55,397 bases of DNA from Candidatus Gaiellasilicea maunaloa (GCA_024330215.1 JANDLU010000015.1:1-55397), one strand, 5' to 3'. Counted from the first letter of the stretch, positions 42,573-52,140 are shown. The notes: a model not told the origin generated them from the letters alone. Program-made: numbers and translations.

Positions 42573-43174
42573 GCATCGAGACAGTCGCAATCTGGAGCGA
42601 CTACATCTGACCTTTCTGCCGCCTGGCGCAACCGATCGCCACGTGGCTCGGGCGCCGGTTCGGCGCCGCCGTCGTCTGGCTCCCGTTCGACCTCCATCCC
42701 GAGTACCCGCCCGAGGGCCTGCCGCGGGCGCAGCTACTCGCGCGCTACGGCGAGGGGATGACGGAGCGGATGCGGACGACCTTTGGCGCGCGCGGACTCG
42801 AGTACAACCCGAGTCCGGATGTCGTCCCGAACACCATGCGGGCGCTGCGGCTGACGGAGTTGGCGCGTGAGCTCGGACGGCACGAGGAGACCCACGACCG
42901 GCTGATGGACGCCTACTGGGCGGAGGCGCAGGATCTCGGCGATCCCGCCGTCCTGCGCACGCTCGCAGCCGAGGTCGAGCTCCCGCGCGACGAGGTCGAG
43001 GCGGTACTCGACGGCGATCGTTACCGTGAGCGGATCGAAGACTCGACCCGTCAAGCGGTTTCGATCGGGGCGAACGCCGTGCCGGCCTTCCTGCTCGATC
43101 GGCGGCTGCTCGTGCTCGGCGCGCAGCCGGAAGCGGTTTTCGAGCAGGCCGTCGCCCGACTCGAGGCGCCGTGA
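42569..43174 (+). CDS. DsbA/FrnE-like oxidoreductase, selenoprotein (TGA at 42608 = Sec14)
   Basis: ATG 42569 overlaps the hisA stop. Thirteen codons later, after AIWSDYI, an in-frame TGA is followed by PFC, and the frame then runs open to 43174. The family has SDxxCPWC here, so the motif reads U-P-F-C with Sec at the first, nucleophilic position. The rest matches: WLPFDLHPEYPPEG, a helical insertion (residues 65-160), and cis-Pro in NAVPAFLLDRR. The total is 201 residues including Sec. Read without recoding, only a 13-residue peptide and a headless fragment from about 42758 remain. DsbA-like selenoproteins are known in bacteria. A hairpin follows the TGA. Confidence 0.88.
42621..42647 (+). 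promoter_or_regulatory. Candidate SECIS element of the DsbA-like selenoprotein
   Basis: GCC (42621-42623) pairs with GGC (42645-42647), then TGGCG (42624-42628) with CGCCA (42637-42641), with a CGT bulge on the 3' side and an 8-nt apical loop CAACCGAT. The loop starts 18 nt after the TGA, inside the usual bacterial range. It lacks a G in its first two bases, so the match is imperfect. An alternative small hairpin is 42617-42630. Confidence 0.4.
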
Positions 43175-43770
43175 CAGAGTTCGTCGACGAGCTCGACGGC
43201 GGCTTCGGCTGGATCGCGGACGACCGACTCCACCGAGCGGCACACGCGCTCGCAGTCGACGGTCGCGTCTGGTTGATCGATCCCTTCGAGGACGATGGCG
43301 TCGAGGAGCGGATCCGCGACCTCGGCGAGCCGGCGGGCGTGATCCAGCTTCTCGATCGGCACGGTCGGGACTCGGCGGCGCTGGCGACACGGCTCGGCGC
43401 GCCGGTTCACGTCGTCCCCGACTCGCTGCCCGGGACACCGTTCGAAGTCCTTCCCGTCGCATCCTGGCGACGCTGGCAGGAGGTCGCGCTCTGGTGGCCG
43501 GAGCGGCGGATCCTCGTCTGCGCCGACGTGCTCGGCACGATCCCCTTCTTCCGGGCCGGAGCCGAGCCGATCGGCGTGCACCCGTTCCTGCGCCCGTTCC
43601 CGCCGCGACGGCTCCGGGGGCTGGCGCCGCTACACGTCCTCGTCGGCCACGGTCCCGGTCGCCACGGCGAGGGCTTCGGCGCCGAGGTCGACGACGCGCT
43701 CGCCCACGCCCGCCGCCGAATCCCGCGCTGGCTCCTCGGATTCCGGCGAGCCCTCCGAAGCGAGAGCTAG
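43171..43770 (+). CDS. Metallo-beta-lactamase-fold-like conserved protein
   Basis: A 199-residue protein from GTG 43171, overlapping the selenoprotein stop (GTGA). The pattern VWLIDPFEDDGVEERI, VIQLLDRHGRDSAALA, PFEVLPVASWRRWQEVALWWPE, ILVCADVLGT and VLVGHGPGRHG follows MBL-fold strand order, with LLDRHGRD in place of the THxHxDH loop. Metal binding is uncertain. Such proteins are annotated hypothetical in Actinomycetota. Co-translation with the selenoprotein suggests a joint role. Confidence 0.65.
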   Translation: MTEFVDELDGGFGWIADDRLHRAAHALAVDGRVWLIDPFEDDGVEERIRDLGEPAGVIQLLDRHGRDSAALATRLGAPVHVVPDSLPGTPFEVLPVASWRRWQEVALWWPERRILVCADVLGTIPFFRAGAEPIGVHPFLRPFPPRRLRGLAPLHVLVGHGPGRHGEGFGAEVDDALAHARRRIPRWLLGFRRALRSES

Positions 43771-43776
43771 CACAAG

Positions 43777-46260
43777 CTAGGGAGTGGTCGGCGGGTCCGG
43801 CGGATCGGGCGGCTCGGGGCCCGGCACCGGCGCGGTCGGCGGGAAGCTGATCGCCTCGCAACCGGAGAGCACGTCGGACGGGTCGGCGAGGACGCGATCG
43901 TTGCCGTCGCCGCACTCGACGGTGTCGATCTCCCCGTCGGCGACGATGATCGTGTCGCTCCCAGCGCCGCCGTCGATCCGATCGACGTCGGCGCCGCCGT
44001 CGATGTAGTCGTTCCCGTCGTCGCCGTTCAGCCGGTCGTCGCCCTTGCCGCCCATGATCGAGTCGTGGCCGCCGCGGCCGCTGAGGACGTCATCCCCACC
44101 CCCGCCCGGGATGTACTCGGAGCGGTTGGTACCGACGATCGTCCGGCCCTTCGGCCTCGGCGGGCCGAGCACGACCGACTCCGTCGCGTCGGAGTTCGCG
44201 CGCGCGTTTCCGACCGAGTTCCGGGCGACGACGATGAAGCGGATGCGGAAGCCGAGATCCGCCGCGGTCACCTTGTAGAGAAGGCCCTTGACGTTCCGCG
44301 AGCGACAGACCGTGACGGTCGCGTCGCAGCGCTGCCACGCGGAGGAATAGCGGACCGGCGCGAAGCCCGTCCAGGCGCCGCGCGTCGCCGTCAGCGTCTC
44401 GCCGGGCGCGGCATCGCCGGTGATCAGCGGCGCCGTCGTCAGCGAGGGCGCGAGCCTCGGCGCGGGGATCGTCGGGAAGGTGTGGTCGCTGAACTGCGTC
44501 GACGCGCCGCCGAGGCCCCTCGCGGTCACGTAGACCCGCAGTGTCACGCCGAGGTCGGCCTCGGTGGGGGTGTAGCGGCTCGTGACCGCTCCCGGGATCG
44601 GCACGCAACTCTGCAGCGATCCCGGAGCATCGCACCGCCGCCACTCGTAGGTGAAGCTCAGCCCGAACCCGGTCCAGCTACCGGTGTCGACGGTGAGCTC
44701 CTGCCCGACCGTCGGGTTCGTCGTCGCAACGGAGACCCTTGGGCGGACGAGGCTCAGGGGCGCGTTTGCGATCACGAGCGGCGTCGACTCGGACTGGACC
44801 GTCTTCGAGCCGGCCGAGTTCGTGGCGGTGACCTCGACGCGGAGCGACCAGCCGACGAGGTCGGCCGTCGGGACGAAGGTCGACGACTGCGCCCTCGTCT
44901 CGAGGATCCGGTAGCAGGGGCCGTCCTTCGGCTGGCACTTCTTCCACTGATAGGTGTAGGTGATCGGCCCCTGGCCCGTCCAGGTGCCGACGGAGGAGGA
45001 CTGCGCGACGCCGGCCATCGGGATGCCCGTCAGTCCGGGCACGATCACCTTCGGCGGAATCACGTTCTGCGGCTCCGGCCCGGCGATCACGGGCGTGGGA
45101 TCCGAGATCGCGGAGCTCGTGCCGCTGCTGCTCGTCGCAGTCACGCGGACGCGCAGCCGCTTGCCGACGTCCTGGCTCGAGCCGCGATAGGTGGACGAGT
45201 CGGCGCCGGTGATCTCCTCGCAGTCGTCGCCGTCGTCGTCGCAGCGCAGCCAGCGATAGGCATAGCTGCTCGCCGACGCGAAGGTGCCGGTCGAGGCGAA
45301 CATGGTGCCGCCATCGGAGAAGTTGCCGGTGATCACGGGCAGGGTGGTGTTCGTCGGGGCGGCCGGCTGCCAGTCGGGATTGGTATCGGTGCCGCCCGAC
45401 GTGAGCGGAGTCTCGCCGGTCCCGGTCGTGTAGATCCCGGCGCCTGAGCGCGCGAACGCGATCTGCGTACCGTCGGGAGCGTGTGCGGGGGCGTAGTCGT
45501 CGGTGCTCGAGCTCGTCACCCGAGTCTCGGTCCCGCCCGAGGTCGAGATCGTGTAGATCTGCCGTTGCGAGACCCCGATCCGGTCGGAGGCGAAGGCGAT
45601 CAAACCGCCGTCCGGGTCGTAGGACGGCTGCGTCTCGTTCGAGGTCGCCGTCGTCAGCTGCTCCTGGTTGCCGCCGCCGCCCGTGAGCGGATCCGACGGC
45701 GCGTCCATCGTGTAGATGTCTGCGTTCGCGGCCGTCCGTGTGAACGCGATCGAGTCGTCGTCGGGCGACCAGGCGGGATCGTCGTCCGCGGCGGAGGAGC
45801 CGCTGTTAGAGAGGTTGCGACCCGTGCCGCCGCTCGAGGAGATGACGTAGATGTCGGTCGAGCGCTCGTACGCGATCATCGTCCCATCGGGCGACCAGGT
45901 CGGCGCGGAGCCGCTGTCGAGGGTCTGGATCGCACCGCCGTCCACCGTGAGGACCTTGACCGAGCCGCTCTGCGTAAACGCGAGCTTGTTGCCGTTCGGC
46001 GACCAGGAAGGATCGGCTGCGTTCGCGACGAGAGCCGTCGAGCTCACCACCGGTGTACCGGCGGTCGTGACCGTGTAGATGTCGTTGCCGCGCTCGAACG
46101 CGATCAGCCCGTTCGTCCCGGGGAAGGCGGCATCGGCGCGCGACGCGGGGAGCGAGAGGAGGACGCCGACGGCGACGAGGGCTGCCCCCACTCGCACGAT
46201 CGGCCGCAGAATCTCAGCGCGCACGCGCACGTTGTAGCCGTTGAAAGTCAAGTTCGCCAC
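43777..46260 (-). CDS. Large secreted protein: TolB-like propeller, Ig-like repeats, RTX calcium-binding tail
   Basis: About 827 residues with an N-terminal signal (VGAALVAVGVLLSLPASRADA); GTG 46260 or in-frame GTG 46230 may start it. Residues 45-310 hold six or so WD40/TolB-like repeats (ADPSWSPNGNKLAFT, SAPTWSPDGTMIAYER, DDPAWSPDDDSIAFT). Four Ig-like modules of about 95 residues follow, each with W-x-R/K-C and Y-T-P-T-x-A-D-L-G. The C-terminal part is RTX nonapeptides (GGGGDDVLSGRGGHDSIMGG, GDDRLNGDDGNDYIDGG). The end is Pro-rich. Likely calcium-stabilised and surface-displayed. Confidence 0.85.
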   Translation of the reverse strand: MANLTFNGYNVRVRAEILRPIVRVGAALVAVGVLLSLPASRADAAFPGTNGLIAFERGNDIYTVTTAGTPVVSSTALVANAADPSWSPNGNKLAFTQSGSVKVLTVDGGAIQTLDSGSAPTWSPDGTMIAYERSTDIYVISSSGGTGRNLSNSGSSAADDDPAWSPDDDSIAFTRTAANADIYTMDAPSDPLTGGGGNQEQLTTATSNETQPSYDPDGGLIAFASDRIGVSQRQIYTISTSGGTETRVTSSSTDDYAPAHAPDGTQIAFARSGAGIYTTGTGETPLTSGGTDTNPDWQPAAPTNTTLPVITGNFSDGGTMFASTGTFASASSYAYRWLRCDDDGDDCEEITGADSSTYRGSSQDVGKRLRVRVTATSSSGTSSAISDPTPVIAGPEPQNVIPPKVIVPGLTGIPMAGVAQSSSVGTWTGQGPITYTYQWKKCQPKDGPCYRILETRAQSSTFVPTADLVGWSLRVEVTATNSAGSKTVQSESTPLVIANAPLSLVRPRVSVATTNPTVGQELTVDTGSWTGFGLSFTYEWRRCDAPGSLQSCVPIPGAVTSRYTPTEADLGVTLRVYVTARGLGGASTQFSDHTFPTIPAPRLAPSLTTAPLITGDAAPGETLTATRGAWTGFAPVRYSSAWQRCDATVTVCRSRNVKGLLYKVTAADLGFRIRFIVVARNSVGNARANSDATESVVLGPPRPKGRTIVGTNRSEYIPGGGGDDVLSGRGGHDSIMGGKGDDRLNGDDGNDYIDGGADVDRIDGGAGSDTIIVADGEIDTVECGDGNDRVLADPSDVLSGCEAISFPPTAPVPGPEPPDPPDPPTTP

Positions 46261-46293
46261 TCCCCGAGTTGTTCGCGCAGCCGAGTTCGAACC

Positions 46294-48651
46294 CTAGCGC
46301 GGCGTTGCCGCATCCGCCAGGAGTCCCGGACGGACGGGTCTCGGCGGGGCCTGAAGGCGCGCGTCCCGCACGTGGGGGTTGCTCGGCGCTGCCAGGGGCG
46401 GGGCCCCGAAGGAGGCGGCCCGACGCTCGGGCGGGACGTCCCCGTACAGCGTCGTGCGCTGGCGCGGGCTTCGCCCGCTCGCGCGGATCAGGGCCTCCAT
46501 CGCCTCGGGCGTCAGCTCCTGCCCGTGCTCCGAGCCGGCCGAGCGCGAGATCGACTCGTTCATCAGCGTGCCGCCGAGGTCGTTGACGCCGGCCGCGAGC
46601 GCGGCCGTAACCCCGACGGGTCCGAGCTTCACCCACGAGGCCTGGATGTTCGCGATCTGTGGGTGCAGCGCGAGCCGCGCGACGGCGTGCAGGAGCAGCG
46701 TCTCACCGAAGGTCGGCCCCGACCGCGCGTGACCCTTCAGCCAGATCGGCGCCTCCATGTGGACGAACGGCAGCGGCACGAGCTCGGTGAAGCCGCCGGA
46801 GCGCTCCTGCTGCTCGCGCGCCCTGAGTAGATGCCTGGCCCAGTGGCGAGGCGACTCGACGTGGCCGAACATGATCGTCACGTTCGAGCGCAGACCCACG
46901 CGGTGCGCGGCGTCGTGCACGGCGAGCCACTGCGCGGTCGAGACCTTGTCGGGGCAGATCAGCGCCCGCACCTCGTCGTCGAGGATCTCCGCCGCCGTCC
47001 CCGGGAGCGAGCCGAGCCCGAGCGTGCGCAGGCGCTCGAGGTAGTCCTCGAGGGACACACCCAGCGTGGCGGCGCCCTGCCAGAGCTCGAGCGCCGAGAA
47101 GGCGTGGATGTGCAGCTCAGGCAGCGCCTGCCGGATCGCGCTCACGACCTCGGCGTAGTAGTCGCCGGTGAACGCCGGATGGATCCCGCCCTGGAGACAG
47201 ACCTCGGTCGCGCCGCGATCCCAGGCCTCGCGGGCGCGGCGCACGATCTCCTCGAGCGGCACGAGGTAGGGCGCGCCGCGCAGGTTGGCCGCGAGCTTTC
47301 CCTTCGAGAAGGCGCAGAAGCCGCAGCGGAAGTAACAGACGTTCGTGTACTGGATGTTCCGGGTGACCACGTAGCTGACCTCGTCGCCGCAGACCTCGCG
47401 GCGGAGGCGGTCGGCGGCGGCGAAGACGCGCTGCCGCTCCTCGCCGCGGGCGCCGAAGAGCCGTACGAGCTCTTCCTCGCCCAGTTCGGCTGAGGTATCG
47501 AGGGGGATTGCGTCGCGCGCGACAGTGAACGGGATCCCGCCACGTTCGCCGGGATGCCAGCCGTCCTCGCGGGCGAGGCCGAGCGAGTCCGAGCTTCGGA
47601 GCGCCTGCGTGAGTGTCTGCGGAGCGAGCCAGACGCTGTCGACGAAGCCTGGATAGACAGGCAGGCGTGGTGCGAGCTCGAGCCCGCGCGCGCGAGTCGC
47701 CGCCGCGAGCCGGTCGCGCTCGGGCCAGGGCGCTTCCGGATTGACGTGGTCGATCGTCACCGGCGAGACTCCGCCCCAGTCGTCGATCCCGGCGTCGAGG
47801 AGCCGCGGGAACTCGTCGTAGGCGAGGTTCGGCGGCGCCTGCACGGAGACGTCTTCGGGGAGCAGCAGCCGCGCGGCCGCGATCGTCCAGAGGTGGTCGT
47901 CGAGCGACGGCTCGGGGTGGTCGGCCATTCGCGTCTTCGCCTTCGCGCGGAAGTTCTGGACGATCACCTCCTGGAGATGGCCGTACCGGTTGTGCAGCTT
48001 CGCGAGGGCTTCCAGGGCCTCGAGTCGCTCCGGTCGCGTCTCGCCGATCCCGATCAGGATCCCGCTCGTGAACGGGACCTTGAGCTCGCCAGCGAGCTCG
48101 ATCGTCTCGAGCCTGCGGACGGGCAGCTTGTCCGGCGAGGCCCAGTGCGGGCCGCCGCGCTCGGCCAATCGCACCGCAGTCGTCTCGAGCATGATCCCCA
48201 TCGAGGCGGAGACCGGGCGCAGGAGCTCGAGCTCGGCGCGCGTCATCACACCCGGGTTCAGGTGCGGCAACAGGCCCGTCTCGTCGAGCACGAGCTTCGC
48301 GACGCGCGCGAGGTAGTCGATCGTGGTCGCGCAGCCCAGCGCGCGCAGCTCCTCGCGCGCGATCTCGTAGCGGAGCTCGGGCTTGTCGCCGAGCGTGAAG
48401 AGCGCCTCCGTGCAGCCGGCCGCCGCGCCCGCCCGCGCAATCGCGAGCACCTCGTCCTCGGTGAGGTAGGCGCGCTCGCCGCGCCGCGGAGGACGGGCGA
48501 AGGTGCAGTAGCCGCAGACGTCGCGGCAGAGCGTCGTCAGCGGGACGAAGACCTTGGGCGAGTAGGTGACGAGACCGCCGCCTCGCCTCCGCTCGCGCGC
48601 CGCGCCGAGGAGATCGTCCAGCGATGCGCCGAGGAGGTCAGCCGGTGACAT
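46294..48651 (-). CDS. fbiC: FO synthase, fused CofG-CofH (FbiC), coenzyme F420 biosynthesis
   Basis: A 785-residue protein with two radical-SAM halves that make the deazaflavin FO from tyrosine and a pyrimidine. The first half (CofG) has CRDVCGYC with Cys42, Cys46 and Cys49. The second (CofH) has CYFRCGFC near residue 490, then GKLAANLRGAPYLV and LQGGIHPAFTGDYY. The fusion is typical of Actinomycetota; archaea use two genes. ATG 48651 is taken as start because upstream sequence is repeat DNA. It shows the organism makes F420. Confidence 0.95.
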   Translation of the reverse strand: MSPADLLGASLDDLLGAARERRRGGGLVTYSPKVFVPLTTLCRDVCGYCTFARPPRRGERAYLTEDEVLAIARAGAAAGCTEALFTLGDKPELRYEIAREELRALGCATTIDYLARVAKLVLDETGLLPHLNPGVMTRAELELLRPVSASMGIMLETTAVRLAERGGPHWASPDKLPVRRLETIELAGELKVPFTSGILIGIGETRPERLEALEALAKLHNRYGHLQEVIVQNFRAKAKTRMADHPEPSLDDHLWTIAAARLLLPEDVSVQAPPNLAYDEFPRLLDAGIDDWGGVSPVTIDHVNPEAPWPERDRLAAATRARGLELAPRLPVYPGFVDSVWLAPQTLTQALRSSDSLGLAREDGWHPGERGGIPFTVARDAIPLDTSAELGEEELVRLFGARGEERQRVFAAADRLRREVCGDEVSYVVTRNIQYTNVCYFRCGFCAFSKGKLAANLRGAPYLVPLEEIVRRAREAWDRGATEVCLQGGIHPAFTGDYYAEVVSAIRQALPELHIHAFSALELWQGAATLGVSLEDYLERLRTLGLGSLPGTAAEILDDEVRALICPDKVSTAQWLAVHDAAHRVGLRSNVTIMFGHVESPRHWARHLLRAREQQERSGGFTELVPLPFVHMEAPIWLKGHARSGPTFGETLLLHAVARLALHPQIANIQASWVKLGPVGVTAALAAGVNDLGGTLMNESISRSAGSEHGQELTPEAMEALIRASGRSPRQRTTLYGDVPPERRAASFGAPPLAAPSNPHVRDARLQAPPRPVRPGLLADAATPR

Positions 48652-48700
48652 GTCTCCATCCTCGCAGACGGCATCGCTGCCCCCGGGGACATGTCCTTGC

Positions 48701-48735
48701 GGGACACGTCCGGGCTTTGACCCCGGACACGTCCC
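48701..48735. repeat. Palindromic repeat between livK and fbiC, copy 1
   Basis: GGGACACGTCCGGG (48701-48714) faces CCCCGGACACGTCCC (48721-48735) across CTTTGA, with a short internal mismatch. It lies in the 225-bp gap upstream of fbiC. It shares the GGGACACG...CCGGG design with copy 2 and ACACGTCC words with the 9.9-10.1 kb region. Confidence 0.75.
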
Positions 48736-48827
48736 ACGCAGACGGTGTACTCGGCCACGGCCTGGACCGTCAACGGCTTGATGGCAAGCGCGATCGCGCA
48801 AGCCGAGTCGAGCGCAACCGTCCTCGC

Positions 48828-48862
48828 GGGACACGGCCGGGCTTTGACCCCGGACGTGTCCC
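48828..48862. repeat. Palindromic repeat between livK and fbiC, copy 2
   Basis: GGGACACGGCCGGG and CCCCGGACGTGTCCC flank CTTTGA, with a single mismatch in 14 pairs. It lies 15 bp past the livK stop, where it could cap the livK mRNA 3' end. The loop CTTTGA is the same as in copy 1, so this is a repeat family and not chance. Confidence 0.8.
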
Positions 48863-48876
48863 TACCGGACGGTTAG

Positions 48877-50100
48877 TCAGCCGGCGCGATAGCCCCAGAG
48901 GCCGCCGAAGCTCTGCCACGAGCCCTTCGACCACCGTTGGAGGAGGGCCTGCTCGATCGGGAAGCGCTCGGTCCCGCTCGTCCTGATCGCGATTCCGGGC
49001 AGTAGGAACGGGTTCGAGGCGTCGCTCAGCTTCCGCAGCTGCGCGACGAGCGCCGCGCGCGTCGGATTCTTGCCCGTGGCCTCGAGGACGCGCACGGTCT
49101 CGTGGGCGACCGCCATCCCGTAGACGTGGTAGACGTCCTTCGCGTTCGCGCCCCGCGCGTACTTGGCCAGCACGGAGCGATAGAGCTTCATCGCGGCGTC
49201 GGCGCGCCACTTGGCGTCGGTCGGATCCTTGAGGTAGACGATCGAGACCGAGTTCGCGACGGACTTGTTCGTACCGCCCTCGGAGGCCAGGGTCATGATG
49301 TTCGAGGCGCTCGAAACGGCGTTCACGAGCACGAGCGGCCGCCAGCCGAGACGGTTCGCGAACACGTACCCCTGGATAGCGAACTTGGGCGTCGCGAACA
49401 GCGCCAGCGTGTTGGCGCCGGACGCCTTCAGCTTCGCGATCTGCGACTGGACGTCCGTCGCCGTCACCTCGTAGCCTTCGGCCGCGACGATCTTCACCTT
49501 CGAGCGCGCGATTCCCTGTCGCACTCCGGCCATCAGGTCCTTGCCGTAGTCGTCGTTCTGGAACAGGATCGCGAGCTTCGAGCCCGGCCTCGTGCGCGCC
49601 AGGTAGGTGCCGTAGATCCAGCCCTCCGCCTGATAGCTCGGCTGGAAGCCGATCGTGTACGGGTAGCGCCTGTGGTCGCGCCCGAAGGTGGTGGCGCCGG
49701 AGGCGACGAAGAGCTGCGGCACCCGCAGCTGGTTCAGATAGTCGCGCGTCGCCACGTTGTGCTCGGTGCCGAGCGAGTTGAAGATCGCGAAGACCTTGTC
49801 CTGCTCCACGAGCTGACGCGTCGCCTGGACGGTCTGCACCGGGTTGTAGGCGTCGTCGACGTACTTGTAGGCGATCCTGCGGCCGTTGACGCCACCGCGC
49901 GCGTTCACGTACTTGAAGTAGGCGTCGGCGCCGCGGGCGACCGAGGCGTAGGCGGAAGCGGGGCCCGAGAGCGGCGACGTCCCGCCGAGGAGGATCGTCT
50001 TCGCGGTGATGCCGGGGTCGGCGCCGGACGCGGCGGTCGCGCCGGTGGCGATCGCCCCCGCGAGCGCGACCATCGAGAGAAAAAGCCTGGGACTACGCAT
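48877..50100 (-). CDS. livK: Branched-chain amino acid-type ABC transporter, substrate-binding protein
   Basis: A 407-residue periplasmic-binding-type protein of class I (LivK/HAAT). The N-terminal signal MRSPRLFLSMVALAGAIATGATA ends near ASG; no lipobox Cys is seen. GITAKTILLGGTSPLSGPASAYAS and ADAYFKYVNARGGVNGRRI are family landmarks. It closes a complete livG-livF-livH-livM-livK set. Ligand could be a branched-chain amino acid, amide or other small molecule. Confidence 0.92.
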   Translation of the reverse strand: MRSPRLFLSMVALAGAIATGATAASGADPGITAKTILLGGTSPLSGPASAYASVARGADAYFKYVNARGGVNGRRIAYKYVDDAYNPVQTVQATRQLVEQDKVFAIFNSLGTEHNVATRDYLNQLRVPQLFVASGATTFGRDHRRYPYTIGFQPSYQAEGWIYGTYLARTRPGSKLAILFQNDDYGKDLMAGVRQGIARSKVKIVAAEGYEVTATDVQSQIAKLKASGANTLALFATPKFAIQGYVFANRLGWRPLVLVNAVSSASNIMTLASEGGTNKSVANSVSIVYLKDPTDAKWRADAAMKLYRSVLAKYARGANAKDVYHVYGMAVAHETVRVLEATGKNPTRAALVAQLRKLSDASNPFLLPGIAIRTSGTERFPIEQALLQRWSKGSWQSFGGLWGYRAG

Positions 50101-50128
50101 CGGTGAGAACAGCTCCTTGAGTCGAGGC

Positions 50129-51259
50129 TCAGCGAACGCGATCGTAGCCGCGCGTCGCCAGCGACTGAACCCGGCGGACGAGCCCGCCCGCTCCGCCCGG
50201 GAAGGCGAGCATCACGAGGATCAGGATGACGCCGTAGACGACGGCCGGCGCGCCGGGTGCCTTGAAGTCGGGCACGCCGAGCGGGCCGAACGAGTTTGGC
50301 AGCGGACCGTTCAGCTGCTGGGCCCAGAGCGGCAGGAACTGGATGAAGATGGCACCGATCACGAGTGGCCACAGCGAGCCGAGGCCGCCGACGACCACGC
50401 CGACGAGGAGGAAGATCGAGAGCGTGATCGGGAACGTGTCGGGATTGACGAACGTCGTCGCGATCGCGAGCAGCGAGCCGGCGACGCCGGCGTAGAAGGC
50501 GCTGATCCCGAAGGCGAGAGTCTTGTAGCGCGCAAGGTTGACGCCCGAGGAGGCCGCGGCGAGCTCGCTGTCGCGCACGGCCCGGAACGCCCGGCCCATC
50601 CGCCCGCGCAGGAGCGCCCACGCGACGCCGAACATGACGATCGCGATCGCCCAGCTCAGGTAGTAGAGCCAGTCGTTGAACGTCGTGATCTCCCGCCCCA
50701 GGACGGTCACGCCCTCGGTTTGCTCGAAGGTGATCGGGTCGGTCTTCGGAGTCGCGGTCAGACCTTCGACGCCGAAGAGCTGGATCCCGCCGCCACCGCC
50801 GGTGAACGTCTCGAACTTCTTGATCACGGCCGGCGTCGCCACGGCGATCGCGAAGGTCGCGAGCGCGAGGTAGAGGCCCGTCAGCCGCAGAGCCGGGAAG
50901 CCGAAGAGAAAACCCGCGAGCCCGGCAATCAGGCCCGCGATGGGGATCGTCCAGAGATCCTTCATGTCGTTGGAGAAGACGTGCGAGCCGAGCTTCAGCG
51001 CTGGATCTGAGTTCGAGATCAGGATTGCGGTCGTATAGCCGCCGATCGCCATGAAGGCGCCGTGCCCGAGCGAGATCTGGCCCGTGAAGCCGGTGAGGAC
51101 GTTGAGGCCGAGCAGTGCGATCAGGTAGATCCCGACGTAGGCGAACTGCTGGGCGCGAAAGTCGCTGATCAGGCGCGGCAGGAGCAGGACGGCCGCCGCC
51201 GCGAGCAGGAAGAGAGCCACGCGCACGAGCTCGGCTCGGTTGAGGTACGGCCGGCTCAT
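50129..51259 (-). CDS. livM: Branched-chain amino acid-type ABC transporter permease LivM
   Basis: A 376-residue permease with about nine helices. LNVLTGFTGQISLGHGAFMAIGGY near residues 53-76 is the LivM signature, and MGRAFRAVRDSELAAASSGVN ... YKTLAFGISAFYAGVAGSL marks the ATPase-contacting loop. There is a 60-residue extra segment (GGGGIQLFGVEGLT). ATG 51259 overlaps the livH stop (ATGA). Partner of LivH in the membrane. Confidence 0.93.
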   Translation of the reverse strand: MSRPYLNRAELVRVALFLLAAAAVLLLPRLISDFRAQQFAYVGIYLIALLGLNVLTGFTGQISLGHGAFMAIGGYTTAILISNSDPALKLGSHVFSNDMKDLWTIPIAGLIAGLAGFLFGFPALRLTGLYLALATFAIAVATPAVIKKFETFTGGGGGIQLFGVEGLTATPKTDPITFEQTEGVTVLGREITTFNDWLYYLSWAIAIVMFGVAWALLRGRMGRAFRAVRDSELAAASSGVNLARYKTLAFGISAFYAGVAGSLLAIATTFVNPDTFPITLSIFLLVGVVVGGLGSLWPLVIGAIFIQFLPLWAQQLNGPLPNSFGPLGVPDFKAPGAPAVVYGVILILVMLAFPGGAGGLVRRVQSLATRGYDRVR

Positions 51260-52140
51260 ACGCGCCTCGTGACCGGCTTGCCGAAGAGGCCCGCGGGCCG
51301 CACCAGCAGCACGACGAGGATGATCAGGAGCGCCACCGGCAGGCGCAGGTCGGCGCCGACGAAGTCGACGTAGGCACCGATCAGGTTGAGCCCGACGCCG
51401 AGCAGCAGGCCCCCGGCGACCGCCCCGACCGGCGAGTCGATCCCGCCGAGCACGGCGGCCGCGAACGAGTAGATCAGGATCGCCTGCATCAGGTTCGGGT
51501 CGAGGAAGATGGTCGGGGCGGCCAGCATTCCGGCGACCGCGCCGAGCACGGCGGCGAGACCCCAGCCGATTCCGAGCATCCAGCCGACGCGCACGCCGAC
51601 GAGCCGGCTCGCCTCGGGATTCAGCGCCGACGCGCGCAACGCCAGGCCGATCTTCGTGTAGCGGAAGAACGCCGCGAGGAGGAGCACGAGCACGACGACG
51701 ACGACGATCGTGCCGACGTCCTGCACCGAGATCGCGACGCCGCCGACGTTCCAGGTGTCGTTCGGGAACGGGCTCGGGAAGGCGCGCACCTCTGCCGACC
51801 AGATCCAGCCTGCCGCGCCGTTGAAGACGAGCACGAGTCCGATCGTGATGATCACCGTCGTCAGAATCGGCCCCCGCTCGATCGGTCGGATGATCACGCG
51901 CTGGATCCCGAGGCCGAGCACGAACGCGAAGAGCAGCGTGACGGCGAACGCGGGCCAGTACGAGAAGCCGTGGTTCGCGGTCAGCGTCCAGGCGATGTAG
52001 GTCGTGAACATCGCCATCTCGCCCTGGGCGAAGTTGATCACGCCGGTGGCGCGGTGGATCAGGACGAGGGCGAGCGCGAGCGCCGCGTAGATGGCCCCCG
52101 TGGCGAGGCCGGCGACGATCTGCTGGAAGAAGGCGGCCAA
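51256..52140 (-). CDS. livH: Branched-chain amino acid-type ABC transporter permease LivH
   Basis: A 294-residue permease with about eight helices. FFQQIVAGLATGAIYAALALALVLIHRATGVINFAQGEMAM (in parts) is characteristic, and GLALRASALNPEASRLVGVRV is the coupling loop. The start is TTG 52140 with AGGAAG just upstream on the minus strand; no ATG fits. It lies 9 bp after livF and overlaps livM. Confidence 0.93.
   Translation of the reverse strand: MAAFFQQIVAGLATGAIYAALALALVLIHRATGVINFAQGEMAMFTTYIAWTLTANHGFSYWPAFAVTLLFAFVLGLGIQRVIIRPIERGPILTTVIITIGLVLVFNGAAGWIWSAEVRAFPSPFPNDTWNVGGVAISVQDVGTIVVVVVLVLLLAAFFRYTKIGLALRASALNPEASRLVGVRVGWMLGIGWGLAAVLGAVAGMLAAPTIFLDPNLMQAILIYSFAAAVLGGIDSPVGAVAGGLLLGVGLNLIGAYVDFVGADLRLPVALLIILVVLLVRPAGLFGKPVTRRV

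Noticed and set aside
42758-43174. A 138-residue protein starting at ATG 42758
   Set aside because: It lacks the N-terminal thioredoxin strand and active site, both of which lie upstream in the same frame beyond the TGA; the selenoprotein reading explains the whole region.
43787-44110. Plus-strand proteins antisense to the RTX region
   Set aside because: Their sequence is the complement of Gly/Asp-rich nonapeptide repeats and has no start signal or homology.
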